Assembly: GCA_905250075.1 (NCBI GenBank) | Contig: CAJNOP010000026.1 | Span: 689,193 to 753,192 of the forward strand | DNA length: 64,000 nt | Direction of reading: 5' to 3' | Origin: Rotaria sp. Silwood1 | Lineage: Eukaryota > Rotifera > Eurotatoria > Philodinida > Philodinidae | Part shown: one piece after another, positions 12,946 to 25,117 of the stretch | How positions within the stretch are numbered: the stretch's first letter is position 1 | Layout: every line of letters starts with the position of its first letter | Position numbers and translations under genes: made by a program | The notes under the pieces: model-generated | Seen by the model: only the letters and a program-made list of their open reading frames with translations | The model's database searches: none | What the model was told of the DNA's origin: nothing

Positions 12946-13958
12946 ATGGAAATTTCATGTTTTCAACTGAACGATTTACCTGATGAAATTCTTCTGGTTA
13001 TTTTAAAAAAATTGGCTAATATGGAAGTACTTTATTCTTTATTAGGTGTCAATAAACGATTAAATAAAATTGCATAAGATTCTCTTTTTACAAATTATTT
13101 GACCTTTCTACAGTCGTCATCGAATGGTTTTGTTGATTCATTAGTTGATCCAATACTTAATCGATTTTGTTTATATATTTTATCTGAAATTCATCAAAAA
13201 ATCAAGTGGTTTGCGCTTGAACCACTATCAACCGAACGTATTCTTCTTGCTACAAATTATCCTAATTTATATGGATTTAGTTTATATAATATTCAAGCAG
13301 AAAGAGCTATACATATTTTTACTGGTAAGGTATTTTACTTTTATTTTTCCAATCATAGACACATTAAACTTATAAGCCAAATAAATTCATGAATAAATTT
13401 CTTATTTCAGTAAATAGATGATTACAGATTTTACCGAGTTCAAAATAATTTGTTTTTTTATTTGTATTTGTTAGTATGAAGAGAAGAAGGTTATCATCAA
13501 AAAGATCATTTTCCATAAAACTTAAGTATTAATATAAAAATAAAAAGCGTAAATATTGTCTACAATTTAAAGTTTTAAACAAATTTTTTAAAAAGAAAAT
13601 ATAGAATAAAATCGATGATAACGTTTATGATTGTGATATAATACAACATTTAAGATGTAATGTAAACGAATAAAGAAACAATATATAATCAAATAAAATA
13701 TTTTTCTCAACAAATTTTTAGATGAAACTTCTGTAATTCGTACCTTTAGAAATTCAATTCAGCATTTCTTATCAACATGAATTCAAATGAAATACAACAT
13801 TTTTCAACAGATGATATTAATGAAATTGTATTTACACATATCTTTACTATGTTCAGTAATTTACAATATTTAAATTTTCGTTCATCTTCAATTTGTCATG
13901 AAAAGTTATCAATTCCTACTTCACTCTGTAATGTCGTTTCTACAAATTTGGTAGAATT
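12946..13958 (+). pseudogene. Broken F-box / leucine-rich-repeat family gene
   Basis: From the ATG at 12946 the frame gives an F-box-like start (LNDLPDEILLVILKKL), followed by LYSLLGVNKRLNKIA. It then meets TAA at 13075-13077 and carries on in the same frame as IKWFALEPLSTERILLATNY and PNLYGFSLYN. A donor after FTG (GTAAGG, near 13325) would end this exon. A further homologous block, HIFTMFSNLQYLNF and LCNVVSTNLVEL, is readable in the frame beginning 13777. It stops abruptly at 13958, where a TGTGGG-like tract begins. Intact relatives, as I recall them from bdelloid genomes, are F-box proteins thought to recruit targets to SCF ubiquitin ligases. The in-frame stop and the truncated repeat region make this copy inactive unless the stop is an assembly error. 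Confidence 0.7.
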
Positions 13959-14042
13959 GGGTGTGGGTGTGGGTGTGGTGGGTGTGAGTGTGAGTGGAAA
14001 GATGATCCGAATAATCGTTTTCATTTCTATAACACTCACACC
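13959..14042. repeat. Short telomere-like TGTGGG/TGTGAG tract with an inverted partner
   Basis: From 13959 the sequence consists of TGTGGG-type units that degrade to TGTGAG by 13996. An 11-bp block, GGTGTGAGTGT at 13981-13991, recurs exactly inverted at 14032-14042. The tract starts where similarity to the F-box gene stops. TGTGGG is, to my knowledge, the telomere repeat described for Adineta vaga. Only a few units are present, so an ordinary GT-rich microsatellite remains possible. Confidence 0.55.
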
Positions 14043-14166
14043 TTGAGTTCCATATTTTGGCTCCGAATCAGATAGCACTGATATGGTTCTTTGACTTATT
14101 TTCAATCGCGTAGTTCACCACCATACTTGAGACAGTTTTTTGTGCTGTCTTTGAGATGAATCTAGG

Positions 14167-15034
14167 ACACTTGCCCGCCGGACAGATGCTCGCAGGATAC
14201 TTGCTCGTAGGACACTTGCTCGCGGAGGATACATGCCCGCAGCGGACACTTGCCCGTGCGGGAATACTTGTCCACAATTCACCAGGATACTTGCTTGGTG
14301 ACGATTTAGGAACTATAAACTTATTACATTATTGAAAAATTACTGCATCTTATCAATAGAGTTATGTAAACTAGTGATATCAAACTGTCCTCCAACAATC
14401 GTATGACTTCTCAAGGATCTATCAATACTTAATCCTCATGCTTGTGTTTGTGTCTGTTCGTATTCCTATCTTCCATTTCTTTCGAGAAACCATTTTCTTT
14501 CTATTCTATATCGTTTTCCTCGCTCATTTTACATAGCTTGGTTCTAGAGTTAGGTTGTGCACATCCGAACATTTGGAATTCCGTTGAAAAACGACCAATC
14601 GATGATCGAAGTCGAATTAATCCAAACCTGAGTCGGGATTAGACGACTGAAATATTTGGTGAAACAACACCAACAAATAATAGTTTTGAATATTTTGAAT
14701 GAATAGTCGACAACAAATTTGGAAAAATAGTAGCACTAGCCGTTAACATCCTGGTCAAGTCGGCCAAACTTATTTTTCTTGAACTTGATAGTCCATTTGT
14801 TAATGACCAATATTATTGTAGGTTTCCATTTCTGCATTCTACTACTTATAAGATGTATATATAACTGAGTTGATAAAATGAATAAGATTTTGAAAGCAAT
14901 GAAATTAGTCCCCTTTGTTTCGAAGAATAGTAGTGCGAATTTATTTTGCTGGTAAGTGTCATGCAGGCAACTGTCCCGCGGGCAAGTGTCCTACGAGCAA
15001 CTGTCCCGCTGGCTTCTGTCCGGCGGGCAAGTGT
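14167..15034. mobile_element. Putative non-autonomous element with GC-rich inverted ends
   Basis: The outermost 20 bases match perfectly in inverted orientation: 14167-14186 begins ACACTTGCCCGCCGG, and 15015-15034 is its reverse complement. Inside each end is a degenerate tandem array with a unit of about 15-17 bp resembling GGACACTTGCTCGYA. The left array spans about 14163-14285 and the right about 14945-15040, in opposite orientation. These arrays are strikingly GC-rich against the AT-rich surroundings. The middle is AT-rich and has no recognisable transposase. Subterminal arrays of this kind are typical of some DNA transposon families. No target-site duplication was seen, so the exact ends are uncertain. 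Confidence 0.6.
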
Positions 15035-15930
15035 GCGTATACCCTTTGAGATGTATCAGGAAATTATCTCCTTCCTTTGCCAAACTTTATGATAATAAAT
15101 GAAGATTTGATTATCGCTCTGATACAGAAGTATAAGATGGTTAAAACATTATACATGTTTTCTTCCGAATTTCCTATTATTTCGTTTCGAATTAATTAAA
15201 TAGTTGAAGTCAAAAAAAAATAGCTCAATCTTTCAAACATGAACCATTTCAAATTAAAAAAGAATTCTAATTTTTATCGTGTTAGAAAGAGTGGAGAAAA
15301 TGAGACTGAAATCCTGCAAGTCATTTAAAAAAGAACAGTGAAAATCTTTGTTTTTCGTGGTAGTTTTAATTGTATTAAATTTGATTAATGAAGACATATT
15401 GTCTGATAAAATAATTATCCCTAGATATGTTTACAAATCATCATCAAATCGAGAATCAGCAAATATAATCGTGAGTTTCGCTCGCGATTGAGGGTTTTCT
15501 TTTCTACAGAACAAAGTTGCAGAATGACATCTTATTTCACAAATATAACTACGTAAATTTGATTTTTAAAATAGAAAATAGTTCAATTACTTTATAATTA
15601 ATAAGAGTGTTTTCTTGACAAGTAATATTTCTCTCAACATACAAACTTTCAACGATCAAAAACATTCTTCAATATTTCATCAGAACATATCAAATTACTT
15701 TTGTTTTTTTTTTTTTATTGTAAAAGAAATTAAAATCATTTCTGTGTCATTATTTAAAGCCATGAAAAAAAAATGAGGAAAAAAATACATTTGTTTTTTA
15801 TATGTAAAAACATACACAAAAGACAACAATACAATACATTTAGAGAAATATTCAAAGCCATATGTCCACATTGAATTAATCTTAGGAATGAATATTTTTT
15901 TTTGCACATAATTTTGTTATCTTATATGTA
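15035..15930. other. Intergenic region
   Basis: AT-rich sequence between the GC-rich element and the end of the PPEF gene. It includes the presumed 3' UTR of that gene in the last few hundred bases. No gene, RNA or repeat structure is seen. Confidence 0.4.
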
Positions 15931-18900
15931 TTATACACGTATTTCTTGAATAACTGTTCCATTTAATCCAGAAGATTTATTTTTAGTATAACTTTTCTTT
16001 GTTGAACTTGGATTTTTTTTCACGTTCACAATTCGAAAACTTTCTGTAATTAGAAATGAATTAATTGAAATGATAAAAATAAATACTATTTCTATATTGA
16101 GTCACACTTGTAAATAAAAATAATTATTTGTCTCAATATCTCAACAACTTATAGAACTAAAAGCAGTTCGATCAACTTGCATGGTACAATATGTTTATAA
16201 AGTTGTCAATTGATTTTTGAATATAAAACATGACTTGAGCAATAGAATTCTTTTTTGTTCAAAGATTATGACATACTGCTTAAAAATAAATATTTGTACA
16301 AAACATACTTCTGAATGTATCAACGAATACTTATGAAAACCTTCTCCCTTCAAAAAGAAAAATCAATTTCCGTTAACAAAACAAAAATTAAGATGATTGC
16401 ATAAAATGATAGCTTGATTTCTGATCTTTCATAAATGACATGTTTGTTTTATTTGATACCTCTTTCTTCGCCAACGTTTGTGATGATATCTGTCATCATC
16501 ACTGAAACAATATGTTATTTGCAGTAAAAAAAAAACGGAAAATGTTTTTCGCTTCATTGTAGCTGATTGCTTGTTTTTCTTTTTTTTAAAATAGCATGCC
16601 AAGATAAAGGGCATAACAGAAGCTTTATTACTAGTACATGAAATCGTACTTCTAGTGTTATAATTAGAGAACTATGTTTCGAGACATCTAACTTTTATAT
16701 TCTTAAAAAATAAAAATTAAAAAAAAATGAGCTATGCCGTGTTCTGCATTCTGACATATACTTAAAAAAATTTAAATTTATAGAATGAAGAGCCGCATAG
16801 AATTTTAAATCATGGAATGGCCTATTTTAGACCCTTGTTTGTTGAATATCTTGCGAATGTATCATGAATTAGAGTTGAAAATTATACTATTTCAAGAAAA
16901 TCCGTCAACATCATTTTAAGTTGTTGTTAGTTAGTTGGAATATACCGAACATTGTGTGAGAAGTGTATCACTGTCTTATTAAAAGCCTAAAGAAAATTTT
17001 CTTTGTATATGATCTGACAGTAAATACAATGTTCTACATTTTTCTGATATTTCATCATTCTTCAACTAACATTATAATAATCAAATTTCGACAAGAGCGA
17101 TTTATTATATGTGACGGAACTGTCTTTGTTCTTTTTTTTCTTTTTCTTGTCTGTTCTAATCCCTAGTCGTCTATACATATTAGCATATAGAAAAAATAGG
17201 GGTGATGAAGCAAAAAAATAAAAATCGAAAAACAAATTTACCAAATGGTAATTTTATTAAATGTTCGAAATAATCGTCCTTGTTATATACACTCAATTGC
17301 ATTCGTTGAATCTATTTATCGAACGTTTTTTTTTCTTCTAGTAATCTTCTTTATTCAAAGAATTCAGGAGTTTGTTAATAGTACCATGCAATCATTACGG
17401 ATCGTTTTGATCGCTTATATTTGATTTGATTAAGTTGAATAACTAAAAATCACATGATGCCCGATCCGAAGAATTGCCTGAGTAAAACTTGATGAACTTG
17501 CTTCTCGATTTCTTTTTTTTTATGAGACGAGAAGAAAAATATTAAGAAGAAGAAATACATCAGAGAGGCATTATGTAATCTAATATTACCGTCGCCTGTA
17601 ATAACAAAGAGCTCTTATCCAAGCTTTATTATTGTAATATTCGTTGAAGGACGATCAAATATCAGAGAAATATCGACTATGTTGTTTACTATCAGATCAT
17701 CCAGAAAGAAAACTTTTTATAAAGAAATAAAATACTTTCACCACTAATTGTAATATAGAACACTAAAATTTCAAGGTTAAGATGTCTGTTAGATAATGAT
17801 TCGATATAAACTAAGTTAGTATGTTGTGTAGCACATAAAAATAATAAGAACAAAAGTGAATTTGAACTCTAATTTTATATTTCTAAATTTAATGATAAAT
17901 TTCAAACAATAACTTACCCAGAAATTCATTAAAATCAATTTTTCCATTTTTATCAAAATCCATAGCAGATGTCAATTCTTCAACATATGCTTCATTAACA
18001 TCACCAGTACCATTTTCACCATAGAGAATAAGTTTAATAATATCAGCAAATTCATTACGACTTATAAAACCTAAGAAAATAAATTTTTATGAATTAGAAA
18101 GAAAAATGTATATAGCAAACCTGAATGATTATAATCAATTAAATTAAATAAGGCTAAAAGCATATCTTTCCACATATATAAATCTTCCATAATACCTGCA
18201 TTGGACTAAAAAATGAGAACAAAAAACAAAGAATGCATTTAAAATAATTAATCAATTGAATACCATTTGATATTTAGAATTATCTAAAATATAATCAGTA
18301 AACATAGTTTTATATAAAATTCCTTTTTCATCTTCTTGAACTAATTTTGAACGTAATATGAGCCATGGTAAATCCACTTGAAGAACATCAGACATAATAT
18401 CAGCCCATGTAGTTAAAGGCAAGTGATCTATTTATAAAAAAAAATAATACATTCTGAAAAACAAAAAAGTTTCATACAAAAAAAATAAGCATTACCAGTT
18501 TTATTTTTGTCTCCTTTTTCAAATCGTTTAAGTAGTGAAGTTTTATTGGTCATAATTTTTTCAATTAATGAACGATAAACTGGATCTTCGAATAATGTGA
18601 CTCTTAAAAATAAAACGAAGAGAATTTGAAATGATTTGACTTTTTTAAAAGGCTAATCATCGAATATCTTACTGTTTACTAAAACTTAATTTTTCCATTT
18701 CAATGGCTTCAGTTTTAAATGAAATAATCCATGGTTCTTCTTCATTAAAATCCCTAAAAAGTGTCTTTGTATAAGAAGATTCAGTTTTCGTTTTTTTTTT
18801 TAATAAAAACAAACCATCGTACAACAGCACCCCAATTAGAACCACCACAATAATTTGATGCACTAAAGACAGTTAGAACTTTACCATCATGTACATATTC

Positions 18901-21900
18901 ATAACCATCTTGTTTCACTTGATGAGAACGTATTAACATAGATAAATTGTATTTTTTAAGAAATTGTTGAGTTATATCCGAACCAAAAAAACAAGCCATT
19001 TTTCGATCTTCATTTTTTCGACAACCTTTACGACCACGAGGATCAGGATCACTCCAAAATAAATCTATTTATTCAATAAAAGAAAGAAATCGTATGAATA
19101 TGTCGGCTTAACTCCTTTTACACAACAATTAATAAAAGTAAATTCAACAAGAAATGGCCTATGTTGTTAATAATACATCAAATTAAAACTTACTCAAAAT
19201 GAAGTTTCTGATAGTTCTTCTTGTATAATTCTCTCAATTAATTCATTTCATAGCGACTGATTTTCTATCATCCTTTCAATTGTATTTTTTCTTACATGTA
19301 TCAACTCGTCAGATATACAAAGAAATTCCATGATGTTAACGGAACTAATCTTCAATTAATTCTCACTTATATAAATAAATTCAATATATTATTGGAACTC
19401 AATGTCTCTGTCATACTTATTCATTAACCTTAGTATTCTTGTTTCATCGACGAAACCATTTTGCCAATAGGGAATCGATCATAACTACTAATAGATAAAT
19501 AACTTGAATATCTACATGTCATGTTAAAATCAACTAGACTGACATATTTTTTTATTGATGATAGGTAGATTACTCGACATATTTGAAATGTATTTTGTTT
19601 TATTTCAATGAAATTATTCTGAAAATCTTCTTGCTTGTTTGCAATAAATCCATTTGAGAATATATTGTTCTTGGTTTTAGAAATAAAACCCAAGAAAAAA
19701 TATCAGTTCATTTAAGTTACATAGCGTGCAGAAATTCCAATATTTAATCGTGTAGTTATTTATGTCTCATCGTGTATATGTTTCGATTATGTTTAAAATA
19801 CACTAAACTTTCAAGCAGAAAAAATTAGCTTATAATAACGATTTCCGAAATTTTAGAGTCTATTTTAGCGTCTATCCTATTGAACAAGCAAAGTGTACCT
19901 TCAACTTCATGATAAGATAAATTAAGAGTACAATTTTATACTTCGTGATTAATAATATTTAATATGATGATTGAAGAAAAATGTTACTATTTTAGCTCGT
20001 GCATTGAGTGAAGCAGAAAATTGATCTCTATTTTATCTCTATAGATTTAGCTGCAAGTAAATAATAAATAATATGCAGTTATGACTAATGTACTAGAAAA
20101 CATGTCTATTTTGTATTACTATAGAAAATACATTGAATAAAATACGCAGAAAACCTTACGCTAGGGACATAATAATATAAGAAGGATTAAATATTTAGAA
20201 AGAAACAATCGATTTCATACAGTATTTACATAAGTATATTCTGAAAAATATTTCGTTTTCATTTATTTTCAGCTGAAAGATAGGAAATATATCAAAAACA
20301 GAAATTTCATATACATAACAAAGAATAATTGAATCAATGCGGTTTCTTTTTTCTATAGATATTATTTCAAAGGGAATACTAAGTGATCATTCTTCAATAG
20401 GCGACTTTTTTTTTCAAAGAGTATTTCAAAGAAAACCAAAAAATAATCATTCATCAAGTTTAATACTAAATAGTTCCTAACAAAAAATAAATTCAAAATA
20501 AACTCCTCATTCAAAAATCGCATTAACCTATAAATTATACCTTGCATTTGATGATATTCATCATCTTCTTCTTCGGTTAATCTTTTCCCACCAGTTTTAG
20601 ATTGTGGTGATACTTCTATTGAAACATCTGAAATAAGGAAAAAAAAACAGCTCTACTCTGTTGAAATATTTCTTAATTTTTTCTTCAAGCATACATCTAT
20701 TTCTTGATAAATGATTTAGTTTTTTTAAATTAATTTTATCTGATATTCCACCATGCATTATAATTATTTTACATTTTCCAGCATCAACATAAGAATAAAG
20801 TGGTAACCAACTGAATATATCTTTAAATAGATCAATTAATGGTGCTTTACGTGTCTAAATATAATTAATTAATAGATTTTTTTTTTATATATTCAAAAGT
20901 AAAACAAAAAAGAATTCATGATAACTAACTCGATATTTTTGATTAACTTCATTATAAAAACCATATCGAACAGTAACCATAATATCTTCATGATTACCTA
21001 TGTAGTTTTCCAAATCAAAAATATTAATATTTGAACAAACAAAATCAAAGTTAAATAATACCTCGATTAAGAAATACTGAACTTGGATAAAGTATAAGTG
21101 CAACGAGAAGTAAAAGTAAAACTTCAATTGAATTTCGACCTCGATCAACAAAATCTCCATTAAATACATATGCATTGTCAATTGAAGGAAGGCCATTCTA
21201 TTTAATAAATTTTCAAAACAAAAAAAAAACAAAGAATTGTTTTTGTTTTTAATACGAAAAATAATTATAAAATAATTTTTTCTACCGAATTAAATATATG
21301 TAATAAATCAGCTAATTGTCCATGTAGATCACCAACAACAAATACATGTTGTAAATGAGATAGATCAATATGATTAAAATTTGGTAAAGTTTTAAGAATA
21401 GTACGTGCTTGATGAAGAATTTCACAGACATATTTTTCATGTAAAATCTGAGAGAAAAACAAAAAAGAAACAACTTTTTTTATAGAAAAATAAAAAGATA
21501 AAAATCAAAATTGTTGACAGATGGTGATTTATATCTCTCATATTCAGTGCACTTGATAGAAAAAAAAAAGAGATAAACATTAAAAAGAGATTAATAAAGG
21601 ATAGCAGAAAATTATTCTTGACAATGTGTTTAATTAATAGAAAAAATATTGAAGTTAAATAACATTATTTACTTTAAGATTACGATAATTATATATAAAA
21701 ATATAAGAAACAGGATTCTTTTTCTTTGGGATATTTTTTTTAGGTCATTATAGCTAAACATGCTAACTAAATCGTAGTATGAATACTTATGATTATTCTA
21801 ATTATTCAAGAAATTTTTTTAGCTAAGTTCAACAAAAAATTGATAAAAATTATAATAATTTGACAGTATTTATTATTAATCATCGTTATTTTTCATTCTC

Positions 21901-22819
21901 TTTTGTTTTTTTAAATATAAATAATTGTATATAAATGAAACAAAGAAAAATATTGAATAGTTTCTACATACTTGACCACGTTGAAAAGCTTCAATTAAAT
22001 CAACAAATATCTTTCGTGTAATAGGCCCTTCTATATCTGAACAAAAAAAAATAAATTTATTTATTTTTAATTAATTAATTTTCGAAAATACATTACGTGG
22101 TCCTTGATAAGTTGGTTCAACTCGAATATTCTCTGGGTTGGTTAATCTTAAAAGTTCTTTTTCTTCTAGACAAAAAATAAAAAATAAAAAAACACAACAA
22201 CATTCAATCTATTGCGTTATCTTTCAGGAAATTAAAAGTTTTCTATGATACCTTACCGACAGGTAATCCAGCTTTTTGAAGTAATTTAGTGACAGACGGT
22301 GAAAGAATATTAGATGCTTTGAGTAACTTTTCAAACATATCTTTGAGCTAAAACAATTTGATAATAATCATCAAATAGAAATATATTGTGTTTTACTTTA
22401 GCTTCAGTTTGTTCACTACAATATTCAAGTTTTTCATGTATTTGCCATGCAGCTTGTTTTTTTAGTTTAAGTCGAGCTTGATGTTTACGAAATGCTGCTT
22501 GAATTTTTGATGCTGATCTATCAACTAAAATTTCAAAAAAAGAAAAAAAAATATGTATTTATTTTCTTTTGATATTTTATTGTTTTTCTATATGAATATA
22601 TATTGACCTGGTGATGTTCCTAATTTAGACACCATTTTCATTTTATCTGCTCTATCCGACATGGCTGCCACTTGAGGAACAATCTAAGTAGAAAGAAAAT
22701 TTATCTTAATATAAGCAAATCTAATTGATGAAAAAAAAAACTTTATAATTTGTATTAACACAATTAGCGTCATCTTGAAATACTAAATGAGAAAGTCGAC
22801 TCTTAGCTTCGTGCCACAT
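15931..22819 (-). CDS. PPEF: Serine/threonine protein phosphatase with EF-hands (PPEF/rdgC)
   Basis: Eighteen exons, listed 3' to 5': 15931-16043, 17918-18070, 18121-18205, 18264-18427, 18496-18602, 18673-18753, 18815-19064, 20541-20627, 20695-20854, 20930-20997, 21062-21197, 21286-21447, 21972-22036, 22097-22165, 22257-22347, 22397-22524, 22608-22683, 22742-22819. The total is 2073 nt, or 690 aa, the usual length for the family. An IQ motif ([11 protein letters not shown], about residue 57) should bind calmodulin. The PPP catalytic core has GDLHGQ, GDFVDRG, GNHED, MHGGIS, LFWSDP, RSHQVK and SASNYCGG, which supply the metal ligands and catalytic histidine. Two canonical EF-hand loops follow (DYNHSGFISRNE and [12 protein letters not shown]). 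The enzyme removes phosphate from Ser/Thr in a Ca2+-linked manner; rdgC acts on rhodopsin in flies. Two introns exceed 1.4 kb. The first exon is the least certain. Confidence 0.93.
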
Positions 22820-24487
22820 GTTGCTACTCGTACGTTTTTTTATTAATATTCAAAGTAATAAGAAAACATATCTCTACGTATCGATTATCATATTTTTTTT
22901 CTATTCTTTTTCTCATCGTTTTTCGATAAATTTCTTGTAAAAAAAAAGAAAGATTCATTCATTCGAATATGGCGCCTGATGGCCTTCATCAATATTTGTT
23001 TCTATTAAATCTAATCTGTTCATCGATTTTTCCTTTTTATCTCTTGTCATAGTTCATCTATTGATTCATTTATATTGAACATTTATTGTACGACATGATG
23101 TATTCAAAATTGATTTATTTAATAACATTCTTCTATAATTGGTTGTTATTGTTTAGTTGCAAATTCTAATCAACATAAACATAATAATCATTTCTTAAAA
23201 AATAATGGTGAATCAACATCAGTATACAAAAGAAAAAAGATAAAAATGATAAACCAATTTTACAAGACCAACAAATTTCATTTTTTGTTTTTATTTTTCC
23301 ATGAAAACAGAAAAGAAAAACAGTACGTCCCAAGTAATATAATAGAAGGTCATCATGCAACAAACATTATCTCAAGAGTACTGTATGATATATACAGATA
23401 TAATCAACTGTCAATAGGACATAGATGAATTGATCCGACAATGGACAAAATGAAGAAGAATACTATTATATCTAAGCAGTCAAAGTACCGAAAGAAAAGA
23501 TCTGATTAGATATGAATGCTTACCTGTGCTAATACTGGATGGTTCATGCTGTGGTGTTGTTGTTGTTGTTGTTTCTTTTACACGTGTACGTCGATGATGA
23601 CAGAACAAAAATGAAATTTCATAAGCTTTTTTTTTCTTCACGTTTTTTTTCTTTACTCTAACGCATTTATCTTGTCTTCCGTTCAAGGTTAAATTTTTAC
23701 CAAATATATATCTAACGAACCGTTAGATTACAGATAGGAAAAGAATCTTAAAACAACCAAAACAACTATATGCATATGGCATAGAAAATGAAAACCAATT
23801 TCTACTAGGTTTTATTATTAGTTTTTTTTTTGGTATATAAGCAATACCAACCAGGAGATGAGAATCCGAGAGAAGTAATAAATGAGACAGAGACATAGAG
23901 ACGTAGAGAGAGAGAGAGAGACAGAAACAGAGGAAGAACTGACAGTCTTTTACAACTCATTCCCCTTCCTTCTCTTCTTAATCAAGTGACGCGAAAAGAA
24001 CAGAGAGCGAGAGAGAACATGATGCTTAGATTACGCGAACGCATAGAGCCGATTTTCATCTAACTTACACAGTATTACATATATACAACGAAGCTAAACC
24101 TTATAGTTATATAGAAAAGTCAACGTCAGCAATAAAGAAAAATCCTACTAGGCAGCGAAAATAGCCTAGCCCGAAACAATTCCGCTTTTCTTTCTTGCAT
24201 GATAGCTCATCCAATGGGTGTCTAAACGGATGTGAATCACCCCCCAGATGCATATATAAAGAGAAAATAGTGTTTCCTTTTTTTTCTTCTGTTTCTGCTA
24301 TGATCCATTATTCAATTTTTATTTATGCGTTATAAAGTGCACAATTATTTTGACAGCGATACAAAACAAAAGAGAAATATCTTTTTACACATATTTACAT
24401 TTGAATAATATCAAATAAAAAAATAATTTTTGGGTTTGTGGATTATATTTAGCCTATTGTTTTTTTCTTTATAATAATAATCATTCT
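22820..24487 (-). promoter_or_regulatory. PPEF upstream region with a possible 5' exon
   Basis: On the - strand a good donor (CAG followed by GTAAGC) ends at 23524, after a stretch containing ATG AAC CAT CCA. This may be a 5' UTR exon spliced upstream of the ATG at 22819. Alternatively it is a coding first exon reading MNHPVLAQ, which would be in frame if the acceptor is the AG just before AGTCGACTTTC. Farther upstream is an AG microsatellite (23905-23921). The rest is AT-rich with no other exon seen. Confidence 0.35.
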
Positions 24488-25117
24488 TTATTTATAACGA
24501 ATAATGACATGTTTGTCATCATCATCATCATCATCATGACTTGAACTGTGACTACTGTTACTAGACGAAAAAATATTGCTTGATGATAAAGTGAATGAAC
24601 TATAATTAGAACAATTTAAGATTGAATCAAATAATTATTTTCCATTATCTTTATTATCTTTTGTCTTCTTCTTTTTCTTTCAAATTGAATTTGATGTAAT
24701 TGAGCCATTGTTTGCCTGAAATACAATAGAAAAGGGAGATTTTTCTACAGAAAAAGAAAAAGTAAAGAGTACGTCTTTCTTTTCTCCTCCGCATCTTCTT
24801 GATTTTGTCATAATTATTTGAAAAAATTTTCCATTAGTTATGAACGTAATAGCTGTTCAATATAATGTCTTTTAACATGTACATTCAATTTGCAACAATT
24901 TTTTTGACATTGTTCATTTCTACTTCTCTGTTCCGACGTAAAATAATATACAAGCTTTTATTTATGCCTTAATACAAGTTTTTAATAAATAATAATGTTT
25001 GTTTTTCTTTGTAGAAACTATTTGCATATTTTATTAACCTTATACATTTGAAAATTAATTAATATTCTCTATTTGTTCGATACATACCTTGAGAGCCGCT
25101 TTGTTCACCCAAACTGT
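24488..25117 (-). pseudogene. Unrecognised coding-like remnant, two exons
   Basis: A 30-nt block at 25088-25117 is flanked by an acceptor (TTTGTAAG) and a strong donor (GTATGT). It reads TVWVNKAALK. It joins in phase to 24488-24715, which opens after TTTCAG as ANNGSITSNSI. That exon then has a TGA, a Lys-rich segment, a TAA, and a clearly protein-like tail rich in Ser. The tail contains seven Asp and ends KHVIIRYK before a final TAA. The frame is consistent across both internal stops, which suggests a decayed gene, sequencing error or wrong exon joins. No family is recognised and the 5' end is not found. A further coding-like patch (EFLPFKGMYEAQCHFNH) lies on the same strand near 25540-25620, but its phase does not fit. 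Confidence 0.35.

Noticed and set aside
13777..14046. Open frame ending in a Gly-Val run
   Set aside because: The first half belongs to the broken F-box gene; the Gly-Val part is a translation of the TGTGGG-like tract.
14068..14277. Cys/Pro-rich - strand open frame
   Set aside because: Its apparent repeats (SSASKCPTSKYPASICPAGK) are just the translation of the GC-rich tandem array.
24510..24540. Short CAT repeat considered as a possible direct-repeat array
   Set aside because: It encodes the poly-Asp tail of the remnant on the - strand and is a simple trinucleotide run. There is no CRISPR-like spacer structure anywhere in the window.
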